The notes beneath the pieces were generated by a model. The model was not told where the DNA came from, did no database searches, and saw only the letters and a program-made list of their open reading frames with translations. 54,635 nt of DNA from Pseudomonadota bacterium. GTDB taxonomy: Bacteria; Bdellovibrionota; Bacteriovoracia; Bacteriovoracales; Bacteriovoracaceae. The position numbers and the translations under genes were made by a program. The stretch covers positions 1-54,635 of the forward strand of contig JAIYDC010000013.1 in the NCBI GenBank assembly GCA_027487685.1, given 5' to 3'. Shown piece by piece: positions 8,218 through 16,766 of the stretch; the first letter of the stretch is position 1; each line of letters starts with the position of its first letter.

Positions 8218-10044
8218 CTAGGGGGGGGCACTTTTAGACTCACGTCTGTACTCGTCTGAAAAGCACCAATGCCGCCAGGAAAGCTTCCGGTTGATACCGC
8301 CTTTACCACCGTCCGGAAGTGTGGTCTGTGAGTATACAATGATCTCAAACTTCCGCAGCGTCGTCTCTGGAACAATGCGGATCTTCCGGTCATTCCACTT
8401 CCGGCAGAGGTAGCCTCCATAATACCGAGCATAATCACTCCTATCAGACATATTGAGATAAAACTTGCGCCAGTGTTCGTTGGGGATCTGGGCATAGAAC
8501 GCCTGATCCTTGATGCTGAAGATATCTCGTGATCCAGATAAAAGCTCAAGTTCTGACCCATCACCAAGAACCGCTGGGATCTCGACCCAAATATTATCCA
8601 TCTTGGGATAAGGTGCGAACATGTTCCACTCCTGGTAGAGGTGAAGCCAGCGGGAGACCTTCTGAAAGAAGGGCGCCTGAAGGTTGTACTTCTTGATGGT
8701 TGTGAGATTCCACATGAAGAGAGTCACAAGTATAAACGCTCCCCCGATTTCAGAAATCCATCGGAGTGTGGCAATATCCTTCCTGGGCTCCCGGTAGCTG
8801 AGGAACTGTGAAACCTTTCCCATCATGGGCCTGTTGCGAGAAACCCAAAGGTAGGTACGCTCTCCAATGAAACGCATAGGCGCGAGGAGGAAAAGCCCGC
8901 GAAACACACCTCCGAAAGGTGAGTGGCGAAGAATCTCCAGGAAGCCCCCGTAATGGAAAAAGCGCTCACCGGCAGCGTTGGCCACGACCCAAGAGTGCCT
9001 CTTCTGCATGTCTTGAAAGATATCTGCCTGCTCTTGTGCCGGCAATACAGGGACATCACGGAAGAGGAGAAACTCCCGTAAAATCCTGACTCCCTTCTGA
9101 CAAAAACTGCAATCCGCGTCGTAGTAAATGGTAAGCTTTCCAAGACCCTTGCCCCTAAACCAAGTCTCGCAGCGGTCCCAGAAAGGTCCTGGCAGGAAGA
9201 TCGTCCACATGGCCTCGCAGATGAAAGTAAAGAGCCCGATATTCATCGTTAAAAAAATTCCGAGGTGAAAGCCGATAAACGCGATGACGAGGAATGTCCG
9301 GACATACCACCAGTACTTACGGAAAGTGAAGGCCAGCACCAGAAGAATCGGCCCGAGCCACTCGAAGTAAATACTCAGGAAAGTCATGACCTTGCCAATC
9401 AAGAGATAGTCCCTGAGCCAGATCCCCAGAGGAGTCGCAAAAATATCTAGACGAGAGGAGAAAAACACCGCTGTGAAGTCTCGCCGCCAAATGTCTGAGT
9501 CCTTCATCACGTAGCTCACAAAGTAAATCGCGAAGACCTGTAAAAAAAAAGCCAGTCCCCACGTCGAAAAGTGCGCCTCCTGACTATCGCGCTCTTTGGA
9601 GAGCGCGGAGTCTAACGAGAAGCGACGGTTGAGCGGAAGGAAAATCGAAAGAAAAAGGATCGCTCTGAGAACGTCGTCTCCGCCATTATTAACCAGCCAA
9701 TTCCGGTTATGGACAGAGACCGTCATCACGTAGGCCCCAAGGGTCGCCCAACGGGTCTTGTATCCCAACAGAAGCATGACTCCGAAAAGAAGGTGGAGAG
9801 AAAACATAACCACAGCAAAAGCTTCTGAACCGTTAGCGAGGTGAAAAGAAAAAGACCACGGCATGGCCATCTCGGACACAAAAAGACTCCGGGGAACGAG
9901 ACCTATATCGCTATAAAGGTTCGTCAGGTCTTCCCATCTGTAGGCAACGTCAAACATCACCACCAACCCCATCAGAAAGCGGTAGAGAGCGAGGGAGCGG
10001 TAATCTAGGCCGAACGTGGTCTTTAGGTGAGTGAACACGGACAT
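8218..10044 (-). CDS. HTTM membrane protein fused to DCC (DUF393) thioredoxin-like domain
   Basis: A 608-residue protein. The first 290 residues contain many hydrophobic helices and resemble the HTTM (vitamin K-dependent gamma-carboxylase-like) family, for example YRFLMGLVVMFD, RWATLGAYVMT and a conserved histidine in SVHNRNWLVNNGGDD. The middle (about 303-400) is a DUF393/DCC domain with IYYDADCSFCQKG, the CxxC pair being C312 and C315. Another helix lies near 440, and the C terminus has YQEWNMFAPYP as in HTTM-associated tails. HTTM-DCC fusions are known but their substrate is not. It lies upstream of and divergent from the CrtI-like/fab operon. A run of eight Gs lies in the last codons. Confidence 0.8.
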   Translation of the reverse strand: MSVFTHLKTTFGLDYRSLALYRFLMGLVVMFDVAYRWEDLTNLYSDIGLVPRSLFVSEMAMPWSFSFHLANGSEAFAVVMFSLHLLFGVMLLLGYKTRWATLGAYVMTVSVHNRNWLVNNGGDDVLRAILFLSIFLPLNRRFSLDSALSKERDSQEAHFSTWGLAFFLQVFAIYFVSYVMKDSDIWRRDFTAVFFSSRLDIFATPLGIWLRDYLLIGKVMTFLSIYFEWLGPILLVLAFTFRKYWWYVRTFLVIAFIGFHLGIFLTMNIGLFTFICEAMWTIFLPGPFWDRCETWFRGKGLGKLTIYYDADCSFCQKGVRILREFLLFRDVPVLPAQEQADIFQDMQKRHSWVVANAAGERFFHYGGFLEILRHSPFGGVFRGLFLLAPMRFIGERTYLWVSRNRPMMGKVSQFLSYREPRKDIATLRWISEIGGAFILVTLFMWNLTTIKKYNLQAPFFQKVSRWLHLYQEWNMFAPYPKMDNIWVEIPAVLGDGSELELLSGSRDIFSIKDQAFYAQIPNEHWRKFYLNMSDRSDYARYYGGYLCRKWNDRKIRIVPETTLRKFEIIVYSQTTLPDGGKGGINRKLSWRHWCFSDEYRRESKSAPP

Positions 10045-10167
10045 GAGAGCAGTCCTTTGAAGTTATACTTTTCACTAATTGTAACGGAATTCATGACTTT
10101 TTCGAGAGATTCGTCTACTCTTCCCGGATGATATTGATCAACTTAACGCTGCGCGAGGCTTTCGGTC

Positions 10168-11598
10168 ATGCTGTATAAAGTTCGGGACGAGATCACCAAG
10201 GATTACGACGTTATCATCATGGGTTCGGGCCTGGGTGGAATGACCGCTGCTAACATCCTAGGCCGCAATGGGCATGCCGTACTTCTCCTCGAGTCACACA
10301 ATAAGCTTGGTGGTTTTGCCACCTGGTTCTTTCGAGACGAGCGCAACCACGTCTTCGACATCTCCCTCCACGGCTTTCCCGTTGGTATGATCAAAACCTG
10401 CCGCAAGTATTGGAGCCGCGAAATAGCCGAATCAATCGTTCAGCTAAAAGACGTGCGTTTCGTGAACCCACAATTCTCGGTCCAAACGGATTTTACCAAA
10501 GAGCATTACACTCAGGTCCTGGTTGAGACTTTTGGGCTTACCCGCGAAACCGTAGACAGCTTCTTTGGCTACCTTGGGGCCATGAACTTCTATGACGACG
10601 CCCAACTCACCAACCGGGAGCTCTTCGACCGCTTCTTCCCAGGACGTAACGACGTCGTCCGCTTTTTGATGGAACCCATCACGTACGCCAATGGATCAAC
10701 TCTGGATGATCCCGCCATTACGTATGGCATCGTGTTCTCAAACTTCATGAGTAAAGGGGTCTACACCTTCCGCGGCGGCACGGACGTCCTTATCGCCAAG
10801 ATGAAGGAGGAGCTGCTTAAGAACAATGTCGACATTAAGCTTCAGGCCAAGGTGGAAAGGATTCTCCTCGAGGACGGAGTCACCTCAGGTGTGAAAGTTG
10901 GCGGAAAAATTGTTCGTGCTAAAACAGTGCTCTCCAACGGCAATATTAAATCAACCATCTTGAACCTCGTCGGTGAGGAGCAGTTCCCAGCAGACTATGT
11001 TGAGAAAGCTCGCGCGATCCGCCTCAATTCCTCGAGCTGTCAGGTCTACATGGGCCTAAAGGAAGGGGCGACGATTCCCTACATCGGAGAACTCGTCTTC
11101 ACTTCCAGTCACCCGACCTACGACCCTGCACGACTCCTCGACCTTAAAGTCTCGAGCAGAACTTTTTCCGTTTATTACCCCCATGAAACCAGACCTCAAT
11201 CGCCAGAGGCGCGGGTCGCTATCGTCTCTTCAACCAACTGCCATTACGACGACTGGAAAAAGCTCTCCCCCGAAGAGTATGAGACCGAGAAAAAGCGAAT
11301 GATTGAAGATACGCTCCAGGGTCTGGAGGCCTTCATCCCTGACATCCGAGATAAACTCGAAGTGGTAGAGGCCGCCACCCCCCTGACCGTTGAGCGCTAC
11401 ACTCTCCACCCCAAGGGGACTTCCTTTGGTACGAAGTTTGAAGGCCTCGACGTTTCCATGAACCTTCACAAAATAATCCCGGGACTCTTTCATGCCGGCT
11501 CCGTCGGCATCATCATGTCCGGCTGGCTAGGGGCCGCTAACTACGGCGCCATCCAGGCGAACGCCATTGAAAGTTATCTCGCAGGAAGAGGAGCCTAA
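10168..11598 (+). CDS. CrtI/CrtISO-like FAD-dependent oxidoreductase (copy 1)
   Basis: A 476-residue flavoprotein of the phytoene desaturase / carotenoid isomerase / retinol saturase superfamily. The N-terminal dinucleotide-binding motif is IIMGSGLGGMTAANIL (GxGxxG at 19-24), with the ribose-binding glutamate at E42 (LLLESHNKLGGFA). The C-terminal FAD-binding motif is AGSVGIIMSGWLGAANYGA. No signal peptide or strong membrane helix is visible. It is the first gene of an operon with FabG, FabZ and FabI-like enzymes, the fabG start lying one base after its stop. I infer that it desaturates, saturates or isomerises an acyl chain made by those enzymes, not a carotenoid, since no phytoene synthase is present. 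Substrate unknown. Confidence 0.85.
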   Translation: MLYKVRDEITKDYDVIIMGSGLGGMTAANILGRNGHAVLLLESHNKLGGFATWFFRDERNHVFDISLHGFPVGMIKTCRKYWSREIAESIVQLKDVRFVNPQFSVQTDFTKEHYTQVLVETFGLTRETVDSFFGYLGAMNFYDDAQLTNRELFDRFFPGRNDVVRFLMEPITYANGSTLDDPAITYGIVFSNFMSKGVYTFRGGTDVLIAKMKEELLKNNVDIKLQAKVERILLEDGVTSGVKVGGKIVRAKTVLSNGNIKSTILNLVGEEQFPADYVEKARAIRLNSSSCQVYMGLKEGATIPYIGELVFTSSHPTYDPARLLDLKVSSRTFSVYYPHETRPQSPEARVAIVSSTNCHYDDWKKLSPEEYETEKKRMIEDTLQGLEAFIPDIRDKLEVVEAATPLTVERYTLHPKGTSFGTKFEGLDVSMNLHKIIPGLFHAGSVGIIMSGWLGAANYGAIQANAIESYLAGRGA

Positions 11599-11599
11599 A

Positions 11600-12346
11600 A
11601 TGACCCCATTTATCAACCAGCACGTCATCATTACCGGTGGAACCCGAGGCATCGGTGCGGGCCTCTCGGAAACCTTCCTTCGTTCCGGGGCCACGGTCAT
11701 CGCCACTTATTCGGGCAACGACGAAGCCGCACAGAACTTTAAGGAAAGGCTGGCCCTCTACGGCGATAAACTTGTCCTAAAAAAGTTCAACGTCGCCGAC
11801 GCCGCAGCTGTCGAAGCATTCTTTAAAGACTATGAAGGACAGTTTCCCTCACTTGAAGTCCTAGTTAATAACGCCGGCATCCGGCGGGACAATATTGTCG
11901 CAGGCATGTCTGAGACAGACTGGGACTCGGTTCTGGATACGAACCTCAAAGGCACCTACCTCATGACTCGTTTTGCAGTCCTTCAGATGATGAAAAACCG
12001 GTACGGGCGGATTATCAACATGTCCTCCGTCGGCGGGAAACTAGGCCTTCCAGGTCAGGCGAACTATGCCGCTTCCAAGGCGGGGCAAATCGCTCTCTCC
12101 CTTTCAGTGTCAAAGGAAGTCGCCAAACGAAATATTACAATCAATAACGTCTGTCCCGGCTTCATTGAAACTGAGCTCCTGGCCGATCTTCCCGAAGATC
12201 AGGTAAAAGAATACAAGTCTCAAGTTCCAATGAAGCGCTTCGGTAAGGTCGACGAGGTTGCCCACGCAGTCCTTTTCTTTGCGGCCCGGGAGGCATCTTA
12301 TATCACTGGAGCAACTCTCGACGTTGCAGGTGGCCTCAATGCTTGA
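11600..12346 (+). CDS. fabG: FabG-type 3-oxoacyl-ACP reductase
   Basis: A 248-residue short-chain dehydrogenase/reductase of the FabG group, expected to reduce 3-oxoacyl-ACP to 3-hydroxyacyl-ACP with NADPH. The cofactor motif is TGGTRGIG (12-19), NNAG is at about 90-93, the catalytic serine is in INMSSVGG (142/143), and YAASK places the catalytic pair at Y156 and K160. The C terminus SYITGATLDVAGGLNA is typical of FabG. The start at 11600 follows GGAAGAGGAG. The frame remains open 11 codons upstream inside the previous gene, but that stretch lacks family similarity. Its stop overlaps the fabZ start by eight bases. It is probably a pathway-specific copy, not the housekeeping fabG, because fabD and fabH are not adjacent. 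Confidence 0.92.
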   Translation: MTPFINQHVIITGGTRGIGAGLSETFLRSGATVIATYSGNDEAAQNFKERLALYGDKLVLKKFNVADAAAVEAFFKDYEGQFPSLEVLVNNAGIRRDNIVAGMSETDWDSVLDTNLKGTYLMTRFAVLQMMKNRYGRIINMSSVGGKLGLPGQANYAASKAGQIALSLSVSKEVAKRNITINNVCPGFIETELLADLPEDQVKEYKSQVPMKRFGKVDEVAHAVLFFAAREASYITGATLDVAGGLNA

Positions 12347-12776
12347 AACCATCCTTGCCCACATTCCTCAGCGTGACCCTTTTCTCTTTATCGAAAACAT
12401 TGTCGACCAGACTGAGAACTCCATCACGACTTCGAAGAAACTCACCGGAGAGGAGGATTTTTTTCGAGGCCATTTTCCAGGCCGGCCGGTGATGCCTGGA
12501 GTGCTTCTGTGCGAAGCTGCTTTCCAGACTGGTGCTCTTCTGATGGCACTCAGAGGTGAGGCCGCGGGAAACTCCAAGACCGCTCTTGTGACACGGATTC
12601 AAGGCACCAAATTTAAAAACATCGCGCGCCCAGGTGACCTTCTCCACATTACGGTGGATTTTATCGAAATGCTCGCCAACGCCGCTTTCATGAAAGGGAA
12701 GATTACTTGCGAGGGGAAAACCGTTATGACCATCGAGTTCGCAGCGACACTGGTTGAGAATGGAGTAACAGAATGA
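12339..12776 (+). CDS. fabZ: FabZ-type 3-hydroxyacyl-ACP dehydratase
   Basis: A 145-residue hot-dog-fold dehydratase. It starts with IPQRDPFLFIENI, matching the FabZ opening IPHRYPFLLVD. The helix-borne active site GHFPGRPVMPGVLLCEAAFQ supplies H45 and E59. It should remove water from 3-hydroxyacyl-ACP to give the trans-2-enoyl form. I chose the ATG at 12339, which overlaps the end of fabG by eight bases. The frame is open further upstream but only within fabG. The stop overlaps the next gene by four bases (ATGA). As one of four consecutive genes it fits a dedicated acyl-chain cycle. FabA-like isomerase activity cannot be judged by eye. Confidence 0.92.
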   Translation: MLETILAHIPQRDPFLFIENIVDQTENSITTSKKLTGEEDFFRGHFPGRPVMPGVLLCEAAFQTGALLMALRGEAAGNSKTALVTRIQGTKFKNIARPGDLLHITVDFIEMLANAAFMKGKITCEGKTVMTIEFAATLVENGVTE

Positions 12777-13561
12777 ACTTTCTGGATGTCGCTGGTAAAA
12801 ACTATCTCATCTCCGGCGTCGCCAATAAGAAGTCCGTCGCCTATTTCACGGCACGGATCCTCATCGAAAATGGTGCCACCTGCCTTTTCTCCGTTCAAAG
12901 TGAGGCCCACCTGGCGGCGGTGGCGAAGCTTTTTCCAGGCTCCGAATCCTTTGTTTTTGATGTTGAAAGGGACAGGAATCTAACTGAGAAGGTCACCCGC
13001 CCTCTCGATGGTTTTGTTCACTCACTTGCGTTTGCTAATTTCTCCGAGGGCCCTAAGCCTTTTCTTGAAACCAAGCGCGACGATTACCTTCAGGCAGCAC
13101 AGATCAGTTGCTTCTCCCTGGTCGAAATGAGTCATCAACTCCGTGAGCGCTTTACCCCAACCGCAAGCATTGTGACGATTTCCATCTCTAACACCAAAGC
13201 AACGAGCTACGGGTACCTTGGACCTATCAAAGCGATGCTCGACGCAACCGTTCCCTACCTCGCGAAGTCATTCTCAGAATTTTCACGCATCAGAGTCAAC
13301 GCCGTGGGCGCGGGCCCCCTCAAGACTTCCGCCAGTGCCGGCATCCCAGACTACATCGACAACTACCTCTTCGCGGAAGCACTAACACTCAGGAAAGCAG
13401 CGCTTGAGACCCAGGAGGTGGCCAATACCATTTGCTTCCTCCTCTCACCTAAATCTAGTGGGATCAATGCCACGACACTTTTGGTAGATGCCGGCATGAG
13501 TTGCAACACCTTCGACCAGGACGTGGTTAAAACGTTCTCAAAAAAATCTAACGCTGACTAA
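12773..13561 (+). CDS. FabI-like enoyl-ACP reductase (SDR)
   Basis: A 262-residue short-chain dehydrogenase of the divergent enoyl-ACP reductase (FabI) type. The nucleotide motif is ISGVANKKSVAY (13-24), corresponding to FabI's GIANxxSIA. The active pair is Y146 and K153 in SYGYLGPIKAML, with the FabI spacing (Tyr-x6-Lys). FVHSLAFA (81-88) matches the FabI LVHSIAFA region, and VNAVGAGPLKTSAS matches VNAISAGPIRTLAA. It should complete the elongation cycle by reducing the enoyl double bond. It diverges from housekeeping FabI at several motif positions, so its chain specificity may differ. Its 3' end overlaps the convergent oleD by 14 bases. Confidence 0.85.
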   Translation: MNFLDVAGKNYLISGVANKKSVAYFTARILIENGATCLFSVQSEAHLAAVAKLFPGSESFVFDVERDRNLTEKVTRPLDGFVHSLAFANFSEGPKPFLETKRDDYLQAAQISCFSLVEMSHQLRERFTPTASIVTISISNTKATSYGYLGPIKAMLDATVPYLAKSFSEFSRIRVNAVGAGPLKTSASAGIPDYIDNYLFAEALTLRKAALETQEVANTICFLLSPKSSGINATTLLVDAGMSCNTFDQDVVKTFSKKSNAD

Positions 13562-14555
13562 GATCCCGGTGAGCGAAGGTTCGCCGGAGACCCTCTTCGA
13601 TCGAAACCCGAGGAACATAGCCAAAGTGCCGCCGCGCCTTCTCATGGGAGAAGTAATGAGATTTACCGAGGTTCAGGGCCACGAACCGGGTCATAGGCGG
13701 TTCTGGTTTATTGATTCCTAAAAGACGGAAGACTTTTTCCAGAAGCCAACCCAGCCGGTAAGCGGCGGAGACGTCAATGGCACCAGTCACGGGATCTATC
13801 TTAACCTGGGCCAGGACTTGATTGATAAAATCCCAAAGCTTTACGGGCCTTTCCTGCCCAATAAAGTAGGCCTCGCCGCACACTGGCGACCCTGGGGTCA
13901 GATGCTCCAGGGCCTGCACATGAGCGAGGGCCGCGTTCTCAACGTAAATGACATCCACGAGGTTTTCGCCATTGCCGACCATCCGCAGTTTCCCCTGACG
14001 GCCTTTTTGGATCACTCGCGGGAAGAGGTGCGGATCTCCTGGCCCCCAGATAAGGTGCGGGCGGATGGCACAGGTGAGAAAAGATTTGCCATCGTTGGCG
14101 GCAAGGACCAACTTCTCGGCCATGGTCTTCGTCTCGGAATAGCCGTTAAGAAATTCCGTTGCATAGGGCTGCTCTTCACCAACTCCTAGTAGGTCGTCCT
14201 TGTTAAAAACCACGGACGGCGTTGAAGTGTAGACGAATCGGCCGACTCCATTCTCACGGGCGACCTCGATAAGGTTCTTTGTTCCAAGGAAGTTGATGCC
14301 GTAGTACTCATCATACTTTCCCCAGACTCCCGCCAGGGCCGCCACATGAAAGATAGCATCAAAACCGTGTGCGAGGGCCCGCTCCACGTCCTTACGCTGC
14401 CGTAGATCCCCCCGGATCGTAGGAACACCCAGATCTTCGAGATGGGCATAGGTGTGACGGGAAAAGTTCGTCACTATAAAGGTCGAATTTTTAAGAAGTT
14501 CTTGGATGATGTGAGTCCCTAAAAACCCCCCCCCACCTGTTACGAGAATGCGCAT
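13548..14555 (-). CDS. oleD: OleD-like NAD(P)-dependent 2-alkyl-3-oxoacid reductase
   Basis: A 335-residue extended short-chain dehydrogenase of the 3-beta-hydroxysteroid dehydrogenase group. The cofactor loop is VTGGGGFLGTHI (5-16), the active pair is Y139 and K143 (GYSETK), and FVYTSTPSVVF (108-117) is a stretch I associate with OleD. OleD reduces the 2-alkyl-3-keto acid made by OleA to the 2-alkyl-3-hydroxy acid, the substrate for OleC. With oleA, oleB and oleC nearby the assignment is strong, although here oleD is detached, about 2.2 kb from oleC, and convergent with the FabI-like gene. The glycine loop is encoded by nine consecutive Gs followed by five Ts (minus strand). Confidence 0.87.
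   Translation of the reverse strand: MRILVTGGGGFLGTHIIQELLKNSTFIVTNFSRHTYAHLEDLGVPTIRGDLRQRKDVERALAHGFDAIFHVAALAGVWGKYDEYYGINFLGTKNLIEVARENGVGRFVYTSTPSVVFNKDDLLGVGEEQPYATEFLNGYSETKTMAEKLVLAANDGKSFLTCAIRPHLIWGPGDPHLFPRVIQKGRQGKLRMVGNGENLVDVIYVENAALAHVQALEHLTPGSPVCGEAYFIGQERPVKLWDFINQVLAQVKIDPVTGAIDVSAAYRLGWLLEKVFRLLGINKPEPPMTRFVALNLGKSHYFSHEKARRHFGYVPRVSIEEGLRRTFAHRDLSQR
14526..14534. repeat. Nine-base C/G homopolymer in the oleD start region
   Basis: Nine Cs on the plus strand (GGG GGG GGG codons 8-10 of oleD on the minus strand), followed on the coding strand by five Ts. A run this long within the first dozen codons can slip during replication and switch the gene on or off. It may equally reflect a three-glycine Rossmann loop. 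Confidence 0.6.
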
Positions 14556-14627
14556 GGCACATGTTAATTCTTCCGCCTACCTTCGTCCAGATTGACGGCG
14601 GCATCCCCACTCAAGTATTTTGGGGGG

Positions 14628-15608
14628 ATGAAAACCACCCTTGCTCTCTTTGCTCTCATGCTTAGTTCTATGGCCTTTGGCATTCCGGAGGCGACCTTCC
14701 GAACCGAATGGCGCGAGCAAGTCCTCCCTTTCTTTGATGGTCTTAACGCAAGTGTCCTTCGGAACCGGCAGGGCCTTGAACTCGCCTACTTCACACAGGT
14801 AAAGCCAGCGAATCGCAAAGTGCTCGTGGTCCTTCCAGGCCGGACCGAGCCCGCACGTAAATACGCCGAAGTCCTCTTCGATCTCCGAAACGAAGGTTAT
14901 GACCTCGTAGTGGTAGACCATCAGGGCCAAGGAGACTCGGAGCGCCTCCTTCAGGATCAAGAGAAGGGCCATGTCGCTCGCTTTGATGACTATGTCCGTG
15001 ACCTTGAGCAACTGATGAACGAAGTGGTCCGGCCTCTGGAAAAAGACATCTACCTCCTGGCCCACTCCATGGGTGGAACCATCGGCACGCTCTACCTTAA
15101 GCGCCACCCCGGCATCATTAAGAAGGCCGTCCTGGCGGCCCCGATGCTAGAGCTTGATACCACGCCTTACACTGAGCAGGTGGCACGGCTGTATGCGGGT
15201 CTCCTTGTGGTCCTGGGTAAAGGATCAACTTACGCCCCGGGGCAAGGGCCTTATGTCTACCCTCCATTTGAAGAGAATAGAGTAACCCACAGTGAGGTTC
15301 GCTACGAAGTTGAGCCAGCGCTTATCGCCCAGAGACCTCATCTGGGAGTAGCAGGCCCTACGGTTCGTTGGGTAAACCAGGCACTCAAAGTCACTCGGCG
15401 CATTGACCGTGCGAAGATCACGACTCCCGTACTCTTGCTCCAGGCCGGACAGGAGCTGGTAGTAAGGAATGGTCGTCAGAACACCTTATGTCGACCGTCC
15501 TTTTGTCGGATGATCCAATTTCCCGAAGCACGGCATGAGATCCTTATGGAAAAAGACTCTATCCGCGACACAGCACTTGCAGAGGCCCTTGCGTTTCTTA
15601 GAAATTAG
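14628..15608 (+). CDS. Secreted alpha/beta hydrolase, lysophospholipase/monoglyceride lipase-like
   Basis: A 326-residue alpha/beta hydrolase resembling PldB-type lysophospholipases and monoacylglycerol lipases. An N-terminal signal peptide is visible (MKTTLALFALMLSSMAFG), so it is probably exported. The nucleophile is S147 in LLAHSMGG. A likely histidine lies in PEARHEILME near 302-311, and an acidic residue in LLLQAGQELVV. VVVDHQGQGDSER at 94-106 is typical of the family (DxxGxGxS). I chose the ATG at 14628 because it begins the signal peptide, although its G-rich upstream stretch abuts the ATG. An upstream TTG would destroy the signal peptide. It lies between oleD and the permease gene and might release acyl chains from lipids, which is inference. 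Confidence 0.8.
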   Translation: MKTTLALFALMLSSMAFGIPEATFRTEWREQVLPFFDGLNASVLRNRQGLELAYFTQVKPANRKVLVVLPGRTEPARKYAEVLFDLRNEGYDLVVVDHQGQGDSERLLQDQEKGHVARFDDYVRDLEQLMNEVVRPLEKDIYLLAHSMGGTIGTLYLKRHPGIIKKAVLAAPMLELDTTPYTEQVARLYAGLLVVLGKGSTYAPGQGPYVYPPFEENRVTHSEVRYEVEPALIAQRPHLGVAGPTVRWVNQALKVTRRIDRAKITTPVLLLQAGQELVVRNGRQNTLCRPSFCRMIQFPEARHEILMEKDSIRDTALAEALAFLRN

Positions 15609-15611
15609 ATT

Positions 15612-16709
15612 TTACTCTGACTCATCAGATGCCCCAATTCTCGTATCCTTCCTATTATGCCATGGGCACTCGATTTGTTCCCAAAATATCGGTAACGTAT
15701 CGTAGGCATAAGAGCCGATCAGAAGCCCAATAAAAAGCCCTGGAAACCCCAGCCACAATGCTCCTCCAATGACGCAAATGAAGGCGAAGACCGGAGTAAT
15801 TTTGCTCTCTCCAAAAGTCGCGAGCCAGGGTCTTAAGAAATTATCCACTAGGCCTGTAAAGACTCCCAAACACCCCAAGATAATGGCCGCTTTGACATTC
15901 CCATTAACAAAACCCACAAGAGCGAAGACGAAGGCCACGGGAGCGGCACCGACAACAGGTATAAAAGACAAAATGAGAGTGATGAAGAACACCAAAAAGA
16001 AGTCCCCCAAGTCGAGGAGCACGACCCCCGTGGCGACTAACAGTGACTGAACTGCACCTGTGACAATATTTGAAAGGTAAACAGCTCGTGAGTCCATGAC
16101 GAGGATATGAACTAGTTCCTCCATCTTTTGATCGGAAAAGCCAAGAAGACCCTGGAAAAATTTTCGAATACTGACGGCGTGCCGTAGGAAAGAAAAAGTG
16201 CAGAGGATCATAATCAGTAACAGGACGAAGAGGGTCGGGGCTTCGGCCAAAAAATTACGAAAGAATTCGAGAAGGTACGTAATCACAACGCCGAGATAAC
16301 GTTCGATCCTTGCCTGATTCAAAAACTCCAGGAACTCATAGCGTACGGAGTAATCATGAATCGCCTCAATGACATCGTGCCGGATGATTTTAACCAGTGC
16401 ATTTACTCCTTGCTCCCGAAGTTTTTCGTTGATCGAAAACTCCTCGAGCTTTTTCGTGACGGCGACAGTTCCTTTCACAATGAAAAAAGAGAGAGGAATA
16501 CTTATAACAACCCCAAAGAGTGCCGTGAGGATTCCCGCAGCACTCCCTCCGGAAAGACCCTTCTCGATTAGCCGTGAGTGGAGCGGTTTGAGAGTCAACG
16601 CGATCGTCGCAGCGAAGATAAGAGGAATGACGAATGGCCACACTAGGACGATGAGGGCACCGACGAGGATGAGGACGTAGAGTAATCGAATAGTCATTTC
16701 TTTATTCAT
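15612..16709 (-). CDS. AI-2E family (PerM/YdiK-like) membrane permease
   Basis: A 365-residue integral membrane protein with about seven or eight hydrophobic helices. An N-terminal pair carries LIVLVWPFVIPLIFAATIAL, a central soluble stretch covers about 95-140, and the C-terminal block has LSFIPVVGAAPVAFVFAL and FPGLFIGLLIGSYAYD. The pattern FIPVxGxxP is typical of the AI-2E/PerM family, whose members export diverse small molecules or ions. The ATG at 16709 has an excellent GGAGGA ribosome site. It lies 57 bases after oleC on the same strand and may be part of the ole operon, perhaps exporting a product or precursor. It ends three bases from the convergent lipase-like gene. Confidence 0.85.
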   Translation of the reverse strand: MNKEMTIRLLYVLILVGALIVLVWPFVIPLIFAATIALTLKPLHSRLIEKGLSGGSAAGILTALFGVVISIPLSFFIVKGTVAVTKKLEEFSINEKLREQGVNALVKIIRHDVIEAIHDYSVRYEFLEFLNQARIERYLGVVITYLLEFFRNFLAEAPTLFVLLLIMILCTFSFLRHAVSIRKFFQGLLGFSDQKMEELVHILVMDSRAVYLSNIVTGAVQSLLVATGVVLLDLGDFFLVFFITLILSFIPVVGAAPVAFVFALVGFVNGNVKAAIILGCLGVFTGLVDNFLRPWLATFGESKITPVFAFICVIGGALWLGFPGLFIGLLIGSYAYDTLPIFWEQIECPWHNRKDTRIGASDESE

Positions 16710-16766
16710 GAGTCCTCCGGACAAAAAGTTTGTATTTCATTCGCGATTTGACTGATGCCACGAAGC

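Noticed and set aside
8221-8228. Run of eight Gs at the end of the HTTM-DCC gene as a phase-variable switch
   Set aside because: It encodes only the last two or three residues, so slippage would alter the tail and not switch the gene off.
13548-13561. Overlap of the FabI-like gene with oleD as a possible frameshift or fusion
   Set aside because: The genes are convergent with complete C termini on each side. Short 3' overlaps are common throughout this window (phhB, mltD, RoxA-like and ggt ends).
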